Notes under the pieces: model-generated
Databases searched by the model: none
The model's input: the letters and a program-made list of their open reading frames with translations, nothing else
Told to the model about the DNA's origin: nothing
Position numbers and translations under genes: made by a program
From: AWTP1-13 sp035714005
Lineage (GTDB): Bacteria > Pseudomonadota > Alphaproteobacteria > Rhizobiales > Hyphomicrobiaceae
Direction: 5' to 3'
Assembly (NCBI GenBank): GCA_035714005.1
Contig: DASTMQ010000541.1
Location: 1-14,234 of the forward strand
DNA: 14,234 nt
In this document: positions 1 through 7,285 of the stretch, in pieces
Position numbering within the stretch: position 1 is the first letter of the stretch
Layout of the letters: every line of letters begins with the position of its first letter

Positions 1-600
1 ACGGTCAGCGAGGTGCCGACGCCCTGGATGTGCCTGCAGGAGGATTTGCGCCGGGCGGGGCTCGATCCGGCGAAGCTCGACCGGGTCGACGATCGTTCGA
101 TGGCGCAGAACTGTGACGCGCTCAGGCGCGGCGAGGTCGACGTGGTGCAGCTCTTCCAGCCCTTCGTCGAGGAACTCGTCGAGGAGCACGCGGGCCACAT
201 CTGGTCGGCGGCCGCTGAGCGCGGGCCAACCTCCTATACGACGCTGTACGCGCCCCGCGCCCTGCTGGCGGCCCGGCGCAGGGACTGCGAGGGCATGGTG
301 CGCGCACTCCATCGCACGCTGCAATGGGTACATGCCGGCGATGGCAGCAGGCTCGCCGCCGCCATCGCCGACTATTTTCCGCACCTGCCGCAAGCGCGGC
401 TCGCCAAGGCGCTCGCGCGCTATCAAGCGCTCGGACTTTGGGGGCGCAATCCGCACCTGCCCCGGATTGGTTATGAGCGCCTCAAGGCCGGGCTCCTATC
501 CGGCGGGCTGATTAAGACGGCGGCGCCTTTTGAGCGCGTCGTCGATAACAGCCTGGCCGACCTCGCGACGAACCAGCAGCTGCCGCCGCTTACGCACTGA
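1..600 (+). CDS. ABC transporter substrate-binding protein, NMT1/SsuA-like (5' end missing)
   Basis: This is the C-terminal part (199 codons plus stop) of a periplasmic substrate-binding protein of the NMT1/THI5/SsuA-like group, which feeds small organic ligands to an ABC importer. The frame is open from base 1, so the gene starts outside the window; the GTG at 13 is internal. Family-typical stretches are the VPTPWMCLQEDLRRAG start, VVQLFQPFVEELV near residue 45, YTTLYAPRALLAARR near 80, the helix around LQWVHAGDGSRLA, and a tail containing LKAGLLSGG and VDNSLADLA. The signal peptide and N-terminal lobe are not visible. The permease and ATPase partners are not downstream, since the next gene is convergent, so they would lie upstream or elsewhere. 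The ligand cannot be told. The family call is fairly secure. Confidence 0.82.
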   Translation, partial: TVSEVPTPWMCLQEDLRRAGLDPAKLDRVDDRSMAQNCDALRRGEVDVVQLFQPFVEELVEEHAGHIWSAAAERGPTSYTTLYAPRALLAARRRDCEGMVRALHRTLQWVHAGDGSRLAAAIADYFPHLPQARLAKALARYQALGLWGRNPHLPRIGYERLKAGLLSGGLIKTAAPFERVVDNSLADLATNQQLPPLTH

Positions 601-609
601 GGCGCGCCG

Positions 610-643
610 GCGGCGCACGCACCGAAATGGTGTGGTGCGCCGC
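610..643. terminator. Hairpin between convergent genes, possible bidirectional terminator
   Basis: The 56-bp gap between two convergent stop codons holds a long inverted repeat. An outer stem pairs 610-618 with 635-643 (9 bp), base 634 is bulged, and an inner stem pairs 619-623 with 629-633 (5 pairs including one G-T). The loop is GAAAT. No T-tract follows on either side, so it is not a textbook intrinsic terminator. It may act with Rho or as an mRNA 3'-end stabiliser. The structure is seen; the role is inferred from its position. Confidence 0.45.
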
Positions 644-656
644 GCCTGCCGTGGCC

Positions 657-1505
657 TCAACGCTTGGCGATGATGATCTCCAGGTATTCGCTCGGCACCG
701 CCATGCTGGCGTCGCTGCCGCGGTTCATGCTGCCGATCAGGGCGATGAGATCGCGCCGGAGGCTTTGCTGTCCTGCCGTATCGAGGGCGGCAAAGGCTTT
801 CAGCATCGGTCCATAGTAGGCCTTGAAGATGTCGACGAAGTGCTCGGCAGAGCGGTAGCGAAACACGAAGTGGCGCCCTTCCGTCTTGATCGAAGCCGCC
901 CCCGCGCCGAACAATTGGCCGAGATGCTGCGGCGTGCCCCAAAGCGCCGGGGACTTGGCGCCGGCGGGCGGCGGCAGGTATTTGCCGAGCGTTTTGAAGA
1001 CTTGGCCAATGAAGCCCTGCGGCGTCCAGTTGGCCAACCCGATCTTACCGCCCGGCTTCAACACCCGCAGGAGTTCGCTGGCGGCCTGCTCGTGGTTGGG
1101 CGTGAACATAACGCCGAAAGTGGAGACGACCACATCGAAGGTACCGGCCTCGAAGGGCAACGCCTCGGCATCGGCCTCTTGGAACCTCACCGGGAGTGCT
1201 TCGGCCGTGGCTCGCATGCGGCCGCGCTCGAGCAGGCTTGGGACGTAGTCGGTCGACACCACATCGCACCAGCGGCGCGCCGCCGCGAGCGAGACGTTGC
1301 CATTGCCGGCGGCCACGTCGAGCACGTGCTGGCCCGCGCGCAGATCGAGGCTCTCGCACAGTTGTTCACCCACAATTTGCAAGGTGGTGCCGACCACGGC
1401 GTAGTCGCCGGACGACCAGGCGCCGTGCTGGCGCGCCTTCAATTCCTTAAGGTTGATGCCTGGGGGCTGCTGGTTTTGACCGATAGCTGCAGCTGCTGTA
1501 ACCAT
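657..1505 (-). CDS. Class I SAM-dependent methyltransferase (UbiE/Methyltransf_11-like)
   Basis: A 282-residue soluble methyltransferase with a Rossmann fold that would transfer a methyl group from S-adenosylmethionine. Motif I is VLDVAAGNG at residues 61-69. The acidic residue at the end of strand 2 is D86 (STDYV). Motif II lies around 112-131 (DAEALPFEAGTFDVVVSTFG), and the post-II region LLRVLKPGGKIGLANW is at 145-160. The C-terminal 110 residues form the variable substrate cap, so the acceptor is unknown. The ATG is preceded by GGAGGA with a 5-nt spacer, which fixes the start. The gene is divergent from the BTAD regulator, with about 106 bp between the starts, so that regulator could control it; this is inference. 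It is convergent with the substrate-binding protein gene. No ubiquinone or menaquinone genes are nearby, so the name ubiE is not used. Confidence 0.88.
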   Translation of the reverse strand: MVTAAAAIGQNQQPPGINLKELKARQHGAWSSGDYAVVGTTLQIVGEQLCESLDLRAGQHVLDVAAGNGNVSLAAARRWCDVVSTDYVPSLLERGRMRATAEALPVRFQEADAEALPFEAGTFDVVVSTFGVMFTPNHEQAASELLRVLKPGGKIGLANWTPQGFIGQVFKTLGKYLPPPAGAKSPALWGTPQHLGQLFGAGAASIKTEGRHFVFRYRSAEHFVDIFKAYYGPMLKAFAALDTAGQQSLRRDLIALIGSMNRGSDASMAVPSEYLEIIIAKR

Positions 1506-1601
1506 GACCGTCCTCCGTTGTGCGGCTGTTGCCGTTTTTGCTTGCCTGGGCGCGACTTGCGGCCCATGAGCGTCGGATCAGCATCCCTAGCAACCCCGCG
1601 T

Positions 1602-1606
1602 GGAGG
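1602..1606 (+). promoter_or_regulatory. Ribosome binding site that decides the regulator start
   Basis: GGAGG at 1602-1606 sits 5 nt before a GTG at 1612. The frame also contains GTG at 1600, 1624, 1636 and 1651. Only the 1612 codon has a strong, correctly spaced Shine-Dalgarno sequence, and the 1600 codon would overlap that element. A TAG at 1588-1590 closes the frame upstream. Confidence 0.6.
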
Positions 1607-1611
1607 CGAAC

Positions 1612-3651
1612 GTGGGTGGCGGCGTGGAAAAGAGCGTGGAAAAAGCGAGCGTGCAGCGGTCGGGCCGCCCCCAGAGCCTCGAGGTACGCTTGCTCGGACC
1701 GTTGACGATCCGCCGCCAGGGCCAAGAGCTGGTCCTGCCCGCCTCGCGCAAGGCGCGCGCGCTCGTCGGCTACCTGTCGCTGGCCCCGCAGGCCGTCCCG
1801 CGCAGCCAGCTCTGCGAACTGCTGTGGGATGTTCCCAACGACCCGCGCGGCGAGCTGCGCTGGTGCCTGAGCAAGCTGCGCGGCATCCTCGACGCCCCCG
1901 GGTGCGCCAGGCTCGAGAGCCGCGGAGACAGCATCAGGCTCGATCTTGCGAACTGCTTCGTCGATGCCGTCGAGGTTAGCCAGGCGACACAAACGGGGAT
2001 CGGCTCGCTCGCCCCCGAACGCCTGCGCGAGCTGTGCGCGCTCTTTAACGGGGAGTTGCTCGACGGCTTGGAGGTCGATCGCAACCCGGGCTTCAACAGT
2101 TGGCTCACCGCCCAGCGCCGACGGTTTCGCAGCTGCCATACGGCCTTGCTCGAGCAGCTTGCGAAAAGCGCCAGCGGCGATGAGGTGTTCGTTTACCTCG
2201 AACAGCTGGCCGAACTTGCCCCCTTCGATCAACGCGTGCACGAAATGCTGCTCAATGCCTTCGCCCGGCGCGGCCGCATCCGCGAGGGGGAGGAACACCT
2301 GGCCGCAACCGCCCGCCTGTTCGAGGCGGAGGGTCTCGATGCGACACCCATTGCCAACCTATGGCGGGCCGCCAAGGCGCAACGCGAAGCGGCGCCGCAC
2401 GCCTCGGTAACGCCCCCAGCCGCATTCCTCAACCCGGCGGCAACGAGCGCCAACCTCGCCCCCAGGCGCGCCTCGATCGCGGTGATGCCGTTTGCCGCCC
2501 CGGACATCGCCACCAGCTTGGGTCATGGCGGCGCCGCCGGCGGCTTGGCCGACGATGTCATTACGCGGCTTGCCAAGCTGCGCAGTCTGTTCGTCATTGC
2601 GCAAGGCACGATGTTCGCGCTGAGCGAACGCCGGGTCGGCCCTGAGGAGGCGGGGCGCATCCTCAACGTGGACTACATCGTCAGCGGGTCGCTGCGACGT
2701 CAGGGCAACCGGCTGCGGGTGAGCGTCGAGCTGGCCGAGACGCGGAGCGCCCGCATCGTCTGGGCCGAAGTATTCGATCAGAAGGTCGATGACGCCTTTC
2801 GTGTCCTCGACGAAATCGGCAACAGGATCGTCGCCTCCATCGCCACCGAAGTCGAGACGATCGAGCGCAACCGCGCCATCCTGAAGCCGCCCAATTCGCT
2901 CGATGCCTGGGAGGCGCATCACCGCGGTCTATGGCACATGTATCGTTTCAACAAGGCCGACAACGATCTGGCCACGCACTTTTTCGAGACCGCGGTGCGC
3001 CTCGACCCGACGTTTGCCCGCGCCTTTGCCGGCCTCTCCTTCACCCACTTCCAGAACGCCTTTCAAGGTTGGGCCAAGCGCGAACCGGAGATCGAGCGGG
3101 CCTTCGAAGCCGCCGGGCAAAGCCTGATGGCCGATGATCGCGATCCCGCCGCGCACTGGGCGATGGGACGCGCGCTCTGGTTGTATGGCCGCCAGGACCA
3201 ATCCGTCACCGAGCTGGAACGGGCGATCGACCTCAGTCCCAATTTCGCGCTCGGCCACTATACCCTGGCGTTCGTCCACGCGCAGGGCGGCGACCCGCAC
3301 GCCGCCGTCACCTTCTCCGATCAATCGCGCCACTTGAGCCCGTTCGATCCCATGTTGTTTGCCATGTTCGGCTCGCGCGCGATGGGCCTCGTCCGCCTCG
3401 AACGTTTCGCGGACGCCGCCGAATGGGCCGTCAAAGCCGCGGCCCGCCCGAATGCGCACGAGCATATCCGTGCCATCGCGGCGTTTTGCCTGACGCTGGC
3501 CGATCGGCACGATGAAGCACGCACGCTGCTTGCCTCGATCCGCCGAACGCGTCCCAATTACCGCGTCGACGATTTCCTCGCCGCCTTCCAATTCGAACCT
3601 GACGCCGTGGCGCTCTATCGCAGGGCCGCCAAGCGCATCGGCATGGAGTAG
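1612..3651 (+). CDS. SARP-type winged-helix/BTAD regulator with TolB-like and TPR regions
   Basis: A 679-residue cytoplasmic regulator, counted from the GTG at 1612. Residues 23-93 look like an OmpR/SARP winged helix (LEVRLLGPLTIRRQG, LVGYLSLAP, SQLCELLWDVP, LRWCLSKLRGIL). Residues 100-250 resemble the bacterial transcriptional activation domain (BTAD), with FNGELLDGLEVDRNPGFNSW and FDQRVHEMLLNAFARRGR. Residues 285-415 resemble the TolB-like segment of CadC- and cyclase-type regulators (SIAVMPFAA, GLADDVITRLAKL, VDYIVSGSLRRQGNRLRVSVEL, RIVWAEVFD). The rest is TPR-like helical repeats, for example AIDLSPNFALGHYTLAFVHAQGG. No transmembrane segment, NB-ARC/AAA ATPase or cyclase domain is visible, unlike many large SARPs. 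Targets are unknown; the divergent methyltransferase is the obvious candidate. The stop at 3651 is followed by a GC hairpin without a T-tract. Confidence 0.85.
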   Translation: MGGGVEKSVEKASVQRSGRPQSLEVRLLGPLTIRRQGQELVLPASRKARALVGYLSLAPQAVPRSQLCELLWDVPNDPRGELRWCLSKLRGILDAPGCARLESRGDSIRLDLANCFVDAVEVSQATQTGIGSLAPERLRELCALFNGELLDGLEVDRNPGFNSWLTAQRRRFRSCHTALLEQLAKSASGDEVFVYLEQLAELAPFDQRVHEMLLNAFARRGRIREGEEHLAATARLFEAEGLDATPIANLWRAAKAQREAAPHASVTPPAAFLNPAATSANLAPRRASIAVMPFAAPDIATSLGHGGAAGGLADDVITRLAKLRSLFVIAQGTMFALSERRVGPEEAGRILNVDYIVSGSLRRQGNRLRVSVELAETRSARIVWAEVFDQKVDDAFRVLDEIGNRIVASIATEVETIERNRAILKPPNSLDAWEAHHRGLWHMYRFNKADNDLATHFFETAVRLDPTFARAFAGLSFTHFQNAFQGWAKREPEIERAFEAAGQSLMADDRDPAAHWAMGRALWLYGRQDQSVTELERAIDLSPNFALGHYTLAFVHAQGGDPHAAVTFSDQSRHLSPFDPMLFAMFGSRAMGLVRLERFADAAEWAVKAAARPNAHEHIRAIAAFCLTLADRHDEARTLLASIRRTRPNYRVDDFLAAFQFEPDAVALYRRAAKRIGME

Positions 3652-3699
3652 CGCCCCCGCGCCGGGGCGATGGCGCCCGCCGGCACCGGTTTCGGCATT

Positions 3700-3726
3700 C
3701 TCGAGGTACTCAAGGCGGTACTCAAG
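3700..3726. repeat. Short CTCRAG repeats upstream of the CoA transferase promoter
   Basis: A perfect 10-bp direct repeat, GGTACTCAAG, occurs at 3705-3714 and 3717-3726, one helical turn plus about 2 bp apart. A related CTCGAG at 3700-3705 forms an imperfect inverted pair with CTCAAG at 3709-3714 around GTA. The region is non-coding, about 50-75 bp upstream of the candidate -35 of the next gene, where an activator might bind. The repeats are seen; the operator role is a guess. Confidence 0.4.
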
Positions 3727-3773
3727 CCGCAGCCCCGCGTTTTCGTGGCGCTGCTGCGCGGCCCGCGCGCCCG

Positions 3774-3802
3774 TTGGCAGCGGCGCCAAGGCCTGCTTTC
3801 AT
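3774..3802 (+). promoter_or_regulatory. Candidate sigma70-type promoter for the Frc-like CoA transferase
   Basis: TTGGCA at 3774-3779 matches the -35 consensus at five of six positions. It is followed after 17 bp by TTTCAT at 3797-3802, four of six to the -10. Transcription would begin near 3809, leaving a leader of about 30 nt that holds the Shine-Dalgarno GGGAGG at 3828-3833. It was found by eye only. Confidence 0.32.
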
Positions 3803-3838
3803 AGGCGGCGTGACAAGTTCAAAGGTCGGGAGGAAAAC

Positions 3839-5035
3839 GTGCAACAGGCCCTGTCCGGTATCCGAGTGATCGACATGACCCACAACCAAGCGGGCCCCGC
3901 TTGCACGCAGATGCTGGGGTTCCTGGGCGCCGAAGTAATCAAGCTCGAGGAACCCAAGGGCGGCGACGTCGCCCGCAGCAACATGCGCGATGCCAAGGGC
4001 GGCGACAGCTTGTTCTTCGTCCTCCTCAACGCCAACAAGCAGAGCCTGACCCTCAACCTGAAATCGGCGCGGGGAAAAGAGCTCTTCAAGCAGGTCATCG
4101 CCAACTCCGATGTGCTGGTCGAGAACTTTGGTCCCGGTGCCCTCGATCGTCTGGGCGTCGGTTACCAGGTGTTATCGGCAATCAATCCGCGCCTCATCTA
4201 TGCCACCATCAAGGGCTTCGGCACCTACGGTCCCTATAGCGACTTCAAGAGCTTTGAACCCATCGCCCAAGCCATGGGCGGCGCCATGTGCGTGACCGGG
4301 TTCCCCGACGGGCCGCCGACCTACGTTTGGCCCTCGATCGGCGATTCCGGTACCGGCATGCACATGGCGATCGGCATCCTCGCCGCCTTGCAGCAGCGGC
4401 ACAGCACCGGCCGCGGCCAGCACGTGGAGGTCTCCATGCAAGACGCGGTTGTGAACATCTGCCGGGTTAGCCTGCGCGATCATCAACGTTTCGGTCACCC
4501 ACCACCCCGCACCGGCAACCAGCTCGGCCGCAACGTGCCAGGCACCACCTATGCTTGCGCCCCCGGTGGACCCAACGATTACGTGTTCATCTATGCGCAA
4601 CCGCAAATGTGGCCGGCCCTGCTCGGCGTTTTGATGCGGCCTGAGCTGGCGGACGATGCGCGCTTCAAAACGCTCGAGGCGCGCTGGGAAAATCGCTCTG
4701 CGCTCGATGCCATCATCGCCGCTTGGACGCGTCAGCGCAGCAAGCACGAGGTGATGCGGCTCTTGGGCGAGGCCGGCGTGCCCTGTGGTGCCTGCCAGGA
4801 CACCGGCGAAGTCCTTGCCGACCCCCACCTCAAAGCGCGCGAGATGATCGTCGACGTCGACTACCCGCAGCGGGGCACCTATCAAACGGTCGGCTGCCCC
4901 GTGAAGCTGTCGGCCTCGCCCGTCAGCGTCAGCCGCCCACCGCTGCTCGGCGAGCACACCGATCAGCTCTTGGCCAAGCTGTGTAGCCTGGCGCCGACGG
5001 ACCTGCGGACCCTGCACGAGGACGGCATCGCCTAG
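3839..5035 (+). CDS. Class III CoA transferase (CaiB/BaiF), formyl-CoA-transferase-like
   Basis: A 398-residue class III CoA transferase that would move CoA between carboxylic acids through an aspartyl-CoA anhydride/thioester mechanism. The GTG start is chosen because GGGAGG lies 5 nt upstream, although the frame is open far further back. Counting from there, the family catalytic aspartate falls at D169 (SIGDSGTGMH) and Q17 lies in NQAGPAC, the same numbers as in Oxalobacter/E. coli formyl-CoA transferase. Other Frc-like blocks are LNANKQSLTLNLK, IKGFGTYGPYSDF, GRGQHVEVSMQDAV, CRVSLRDHQR and GTYQTVGCPVKLS. The protein is shorter than Frc (about 416-428 residues), and I cannot find the glycine-rich GGGGQ lid loop near residue 260, so oxalate/formate specificity should not be assumed. 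No oxalyl-CoA decarboxylase gene is adjacent. It converges on the lyase gene with 15 bp between stops. Confidence 0.87.
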   Translation: MQQALSGIRVIDMTHNQAGPACTQMLGFLGAEVIKLEEPKGGDVARSNMRDAKGGDSLFFVLLNANKQSLTLNLKSARGKELFKQVIANSDVLVENFGPGALDRLGVGYQVLSAINPRLIYATIKGFGTYGPYSDFKSFEPIAQAMGGAMCVTGFPDGPPTYVWPSIGDSGTGMHMAIGILAALQQRHSTGRGQHVEVSMQDAVVNICRVSLRDHQRFGHPPPRTGNQLGRNVPGTTYACAPGGPNDYVFIYAQPQMWPALLGVLMRPELADDARFKTLEARWENRSALDAIIAAWTRQRSKHEVMRLLGEAGVPCGACQDTGEVLADPHLKAREMIVDVDYPQRGTYQTVGCPVKLSASPVSVSRPPLLGEHTDQLLAKLCSLAPTDLRTLHEDGIA

Positions 5036-5050
5036 CCTTTTGGCAAGCAC

Positions 5051-5932
5051 TCAGGCCTCGGCCTGCTCGGCGCGCGCGAGCAGAGCCTTGGCGCGTTCCA
5101 CCACGGGTACATCGATCATCTTGCCCTCGAAGGTGACCGCGCCGATGCCTCCTGCCATGGCCGCCTCGTAGGCGGCGATCAGGCGGCGCGCCCGCTCGAC
5201 CTCGGCGGCCGAGACGCCGTACTCCTCGTTGAGGATCGGCAATTGGCTCGGGTGAATGCAAGTTGCAGCGGCAAAGCCAAATTGGCGCGACCGGCGCACC
5301 ACGGCGCGGAAGGCGTCGAGGTCCTTGAAGTCGGCCACGGTGCCCATGAAGCCGAGCGGCAGGATGCCGGCAGCGCGGGCGGCAATGATCACCGTCTGCT
5401 TCGGCATCGCCAATGTCTCCCCGAGGGGCTCCATGCCGACCGACAGGGCGAAGTCTTCCGCGCCCAGGGACAGGGCTACCAGCCGGGGCGTCGCTTTGGC
5501 GATCTCACGGGCACGGAAATAGGCCTCCGCCGTCTCGATCAGCGCCACCAGCCTGGTGTGGCCGAGGGGCAAGTCGCGCCGACGCTCCAGTTCGTCGAGC
5601 ATCTCGGCAATGACCCCCAAGTGCTCGGCGCTCTCCACCTTTGGGCACATCAGGGCCATGACCGCCGGACACACCGCCGCCTCGATGTCGCGGAAGGCGT
5701 GGTGCCAAGGCCGATTGATCCTCACCAAAACATCGGCACCGGCTTTGCCGACGGCGCTGGCCGCGGCCGGGATCAGCTCGCGGCCGCGCTGCTTGCCGTC
5801 TTCCGGCACGCTGTCTTCGAGATCGAGGATGATGGCATCGGCACCGCGCGTGTGCGCGCTGGCGACAAACTTCTCCCGCGTGACCGGGACAAACAACAGC
5901 GAACGCCAGTTCGGCAGATCGGTGGGCAGCAT
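5051..5932 (-). CDS. CoA-ester lyase, CitE/HpcH-HpaI family
   Basis: A 293-residue (beta/alpha)8-barrel lyase of the citrate lyase beta-subunit-like group. Relatives cleave malyl-CoA, citramalyl-CoA or similar 3-hydroxyacyl-CoAs into acetyl-CoA and a 2-oxo acid, using Mg2+. Visible blocks are RSLLFVPVTREKF (10-22), ILDLEDSVP (35-43), VRINRPW with R71 (70-76), CPKVES (96-101), ALIET with E133 as probable Mg ligand, LGAEDF with D160 as probable second Mg ligand, CIHPSQ (225-230) and FEGKMID (268-274). There is no citrate lyase alpha, gamma or citX gene, so this is not a fermentative citrate lyase subunit. The ATG lies 1 nt after the stop of the upstream CoA transferase (TGATATG), so the two are translationally coupled and probably sequential in one pathway. 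The exact substrate is unknown. Confidence 0.87.
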   Translation of the reverse strand: MLPTDLPNWRSLLFVPVTREKFVASAHTRGADAIILDLEDSVPEDGKQRGRELIPAAASAVGKAGADVLVRINRPWHHAFRDIEAAVCPAVMALMCPKVESAEHLGVIAEMLDELERRRDLPLGHTRLVALIETAEAYFRAREIAKATPRLVALSLGAEDFALSVGMEPLGETLAMPKQTVIIAARAAGILPLGFMGTVADFKDLDAFRAVVRRSRQFGFAAATCIHPSQLPILNEEYGVSAAEVERARRLIAAYEAAMAGGIGAVTFEGKMIDVPVVERAKALLARAEQAEA

Positions 5933-5933
5933 A

Positions 5934-7139
5934 TCAGACGATCCCTTCAGAGCGCAGGTGGGCAAGCTCGCCCGCGCTGATACCGATGCGGGCCAAGATC
6001 TGTTGCGTATGCTCGCCCAGCTTGGGGGCGGGGCGGCGCAGCGCACCCGGTGTTGCCGACAGCCGAGGCACTACGTTGTGCATGGTCAAGCACCCAAGTT
6101 CCTCGTCCGGGACCTCGACGACCACCTGGCGCTCGCGAACGTGGGCGTCGGCGACGAATTGATCGATGTCGTAGACGGGAGCCGCGGTAACCTCGGCGGC
6201 CTCGAACACGGCCAGGCACTGGGCGAGATCACGCTCCGCAATGAAGTCGCGGATCGGCCGCTCCGCCTCCTCGTTGTTGGCAAGGCGCGCGCTGTTGCTG
6301 GCAAAGCGGGCATCCTTGGTCATTTCGGGGACGCCCACGGCCGCATAGAGCCTTTCGGCCATCGATTGCATGGAGCCCGAGATCGAAAGCCAGCGGCCGT
6401 CGCGGGTGCGATACACATTGCGCGGGCTCGTGATGTTTGAGCGGCTGCCCTGCCGGCGCGGCACGACGCCGAAGGCCTTGAAGGCGGCGGCATCCGAGCC
6501 AACCACCGAGTGCATTCCTTCGAGCAACGACAGGTCAATGACCTGACCGGCGCCGCCCTTGCGCTCGATCTCGCGCAAGGCGAGCAAGGTGGCATAGGCG
6601 CCGTAGAGGCCCGAGATCATGTCGGCTAGCGCCGTCGGCGGCAGCACCGGTTCGCGATCGGGAAAACCCGTCTTGGCGGCGAACCCCGATAGACCTTCCA
6701 CCAGCGTTCCGAAGCCGGGCTTTTGCGCATAGGGTCCCGTCTGTCCCCAGCCGGACACGCGCACGATGATGAGCCGCGGGTTGCGCGCGTGTAGCACCGC
6801 CGGAGCAAGCCCCATGCGTTCCAGTGTGCCCGGCCGATAGTTCTCGATCAAAACCTGGCTGCGATCGATGAGATCGAGCAGCAGGTCCTTGCCCCGCGGC
6901 TTGCGCAGATTGAGCGTCAGGCTCAACTTGTTGCGGGCGTAGGCCTTCCAGAACAGCGAATGGCCTTCGACGCGCCAGGCGCGCAAGGGATCACCCTTGT
7001 CGGGATCCTCGATCTTGATCACCTCGGCGCCGAAATCGGCCAGCTGCAGCGACACCATATTGCCGGCAACGAGGCGCGACAGGTCGAGCACCGTGATGCC
7101 GTCGAGGGGGCACGATGCGGTTGGTTGAAATGGGGTCAT
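5934..7139 (-). CDS. Class III CoA transferase (CaiB/BaiF), coupled to the lyase
   Basis: A 401-residue class III CoA transferase that probably makes the CoA thioester cleaved by the coupled lyase. Family landmarks are GITVLDLSRLVAGN (14-27), LADFGAEVIKIEDPDKGD (33-50), ARNKLSLTLNLR (68-79), LIENYRPGTLERMG (97-110), SGWGQTGPY (129-137), catalytic aspartate D173 in ALADMISGLYGAY, and LLEGMHS. The C-terminus has the usual PKLGEHTQQIL. The ATG at 7139 is preferred; GTG at 7142 is an equally spaced alternative behind GAGG, and a longer frame back to 7214 adds an unfamily-like basic N-terminus. It is distinct in sequence from the convergent Frc-like enzyme. The gap to the livF stop is 146 bp, so cotranscription with the transporter is possible but unproven. 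A TATGAT hexamer (minus strand, 7201-7206) might be a -10; no good -35 was seen. Confidence 0.87.
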   Translation of the reverse strand: MTPFQPTASCPLDGITVLDLSRLVAGNMVSLQLADFGAEVIKIEDPDKGDPLRAWRVEGHSLFWKAYARNKLSLTLNLRKPRGKDLLLDLIDRSQVLIENYRPGTLERMGLAPAVLHARNPRLIIVRVSGWGQTGPYAQKPGFGTLVEGLSGFAAKTGFPDREPVLPPTALADMISGLYGAYATLLALREIERKGGAGQVIDLSLLEGMHSVVGSDAAAFKAFGVVPRRQGSRSNITSPRNVYRTRDGRWLSISGSMQSMAERLYAAVGVPEMTKDARFASNSARLANNEEAERPIRDFIAERDLAQCLAVFEAAEVTAAPVYDIDQFVADAHVRERQVVVEVPDEELGCLTMHNVVPRLSATPGALRRPAPKLGEHTQQILARIGISAGELAHLRSEGIV

Positions 7140-7260
7140 CACAACTTGCCTCGACGCTTGCGCCCGCTTTCTGGCCGGCCGTCGACCAGAGGCTAGCAGG
7201 ATCATAACGCCCATAAAGTACCAACACCGGCGGCGGCCCTGGGCGGGGGCTCGGGAAGAC

Positions 7261-7276
7261 GGGGCCGCCCGGCCCC
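7261..7276 (-). terminator. Weak terminator-like hairpin after livF
   Basis: A perfect 6-bp GC stem, GGGGCC/GGCCCC with a 4-nt loop, lies about 10 nt past the livF stop. On the minus strand it is followed by GTCTTCCC rather than a T-run, so termination would be partial at best. Readthrough into the CoA transferase-lyase pair is plausible. Confidence 0.3.
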
Positions 7277-7285
7277 ATGGACGCT

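Noticed and set aside
627..1979. Long plus-strand open frame antisense to the methyltransferase
   Set aside because: It is rich in Arg, Ala and Gly, has no family features, and mirrors a well-supported gene; typical of high-GC shadow frames.
1447..2298. Minus-strand frame antisense to the BTAD regulator
   Set aside because: It overlaps the start of the methyltransferase and the domain-bearing regulator, and shows no recognisable motifs or Shine-Dalgarno.
3653..3669. GC hairpin after the regulator stop as an intrinsic terminator
   Set aside because: A CGCCCC/GGGGCG stem can be drawn, but no T-tract follows and such stems are common at this GC.
2929..3789. Minus-strand frame of 286 codons antisense to the TPR region
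   Set aside because: Its composition follows the complement of the TPR coding sequence; no family features.
3512..3838. Upstream in-frame extension of the Frc-like CoA transferase
   Set aside because: It overlaps the regulator's end and encodes Arg/Ser-rich non-family sequence; the GTG at 3839 has an ideal Shine-Dalgarno.
5051..7139. Oxalate degradation (frc/oxc) operon
   Set aside because: No thiamine-diphosphate oxalyl-CoA decarboxylase is present; the partner is a CitE-type lyase.
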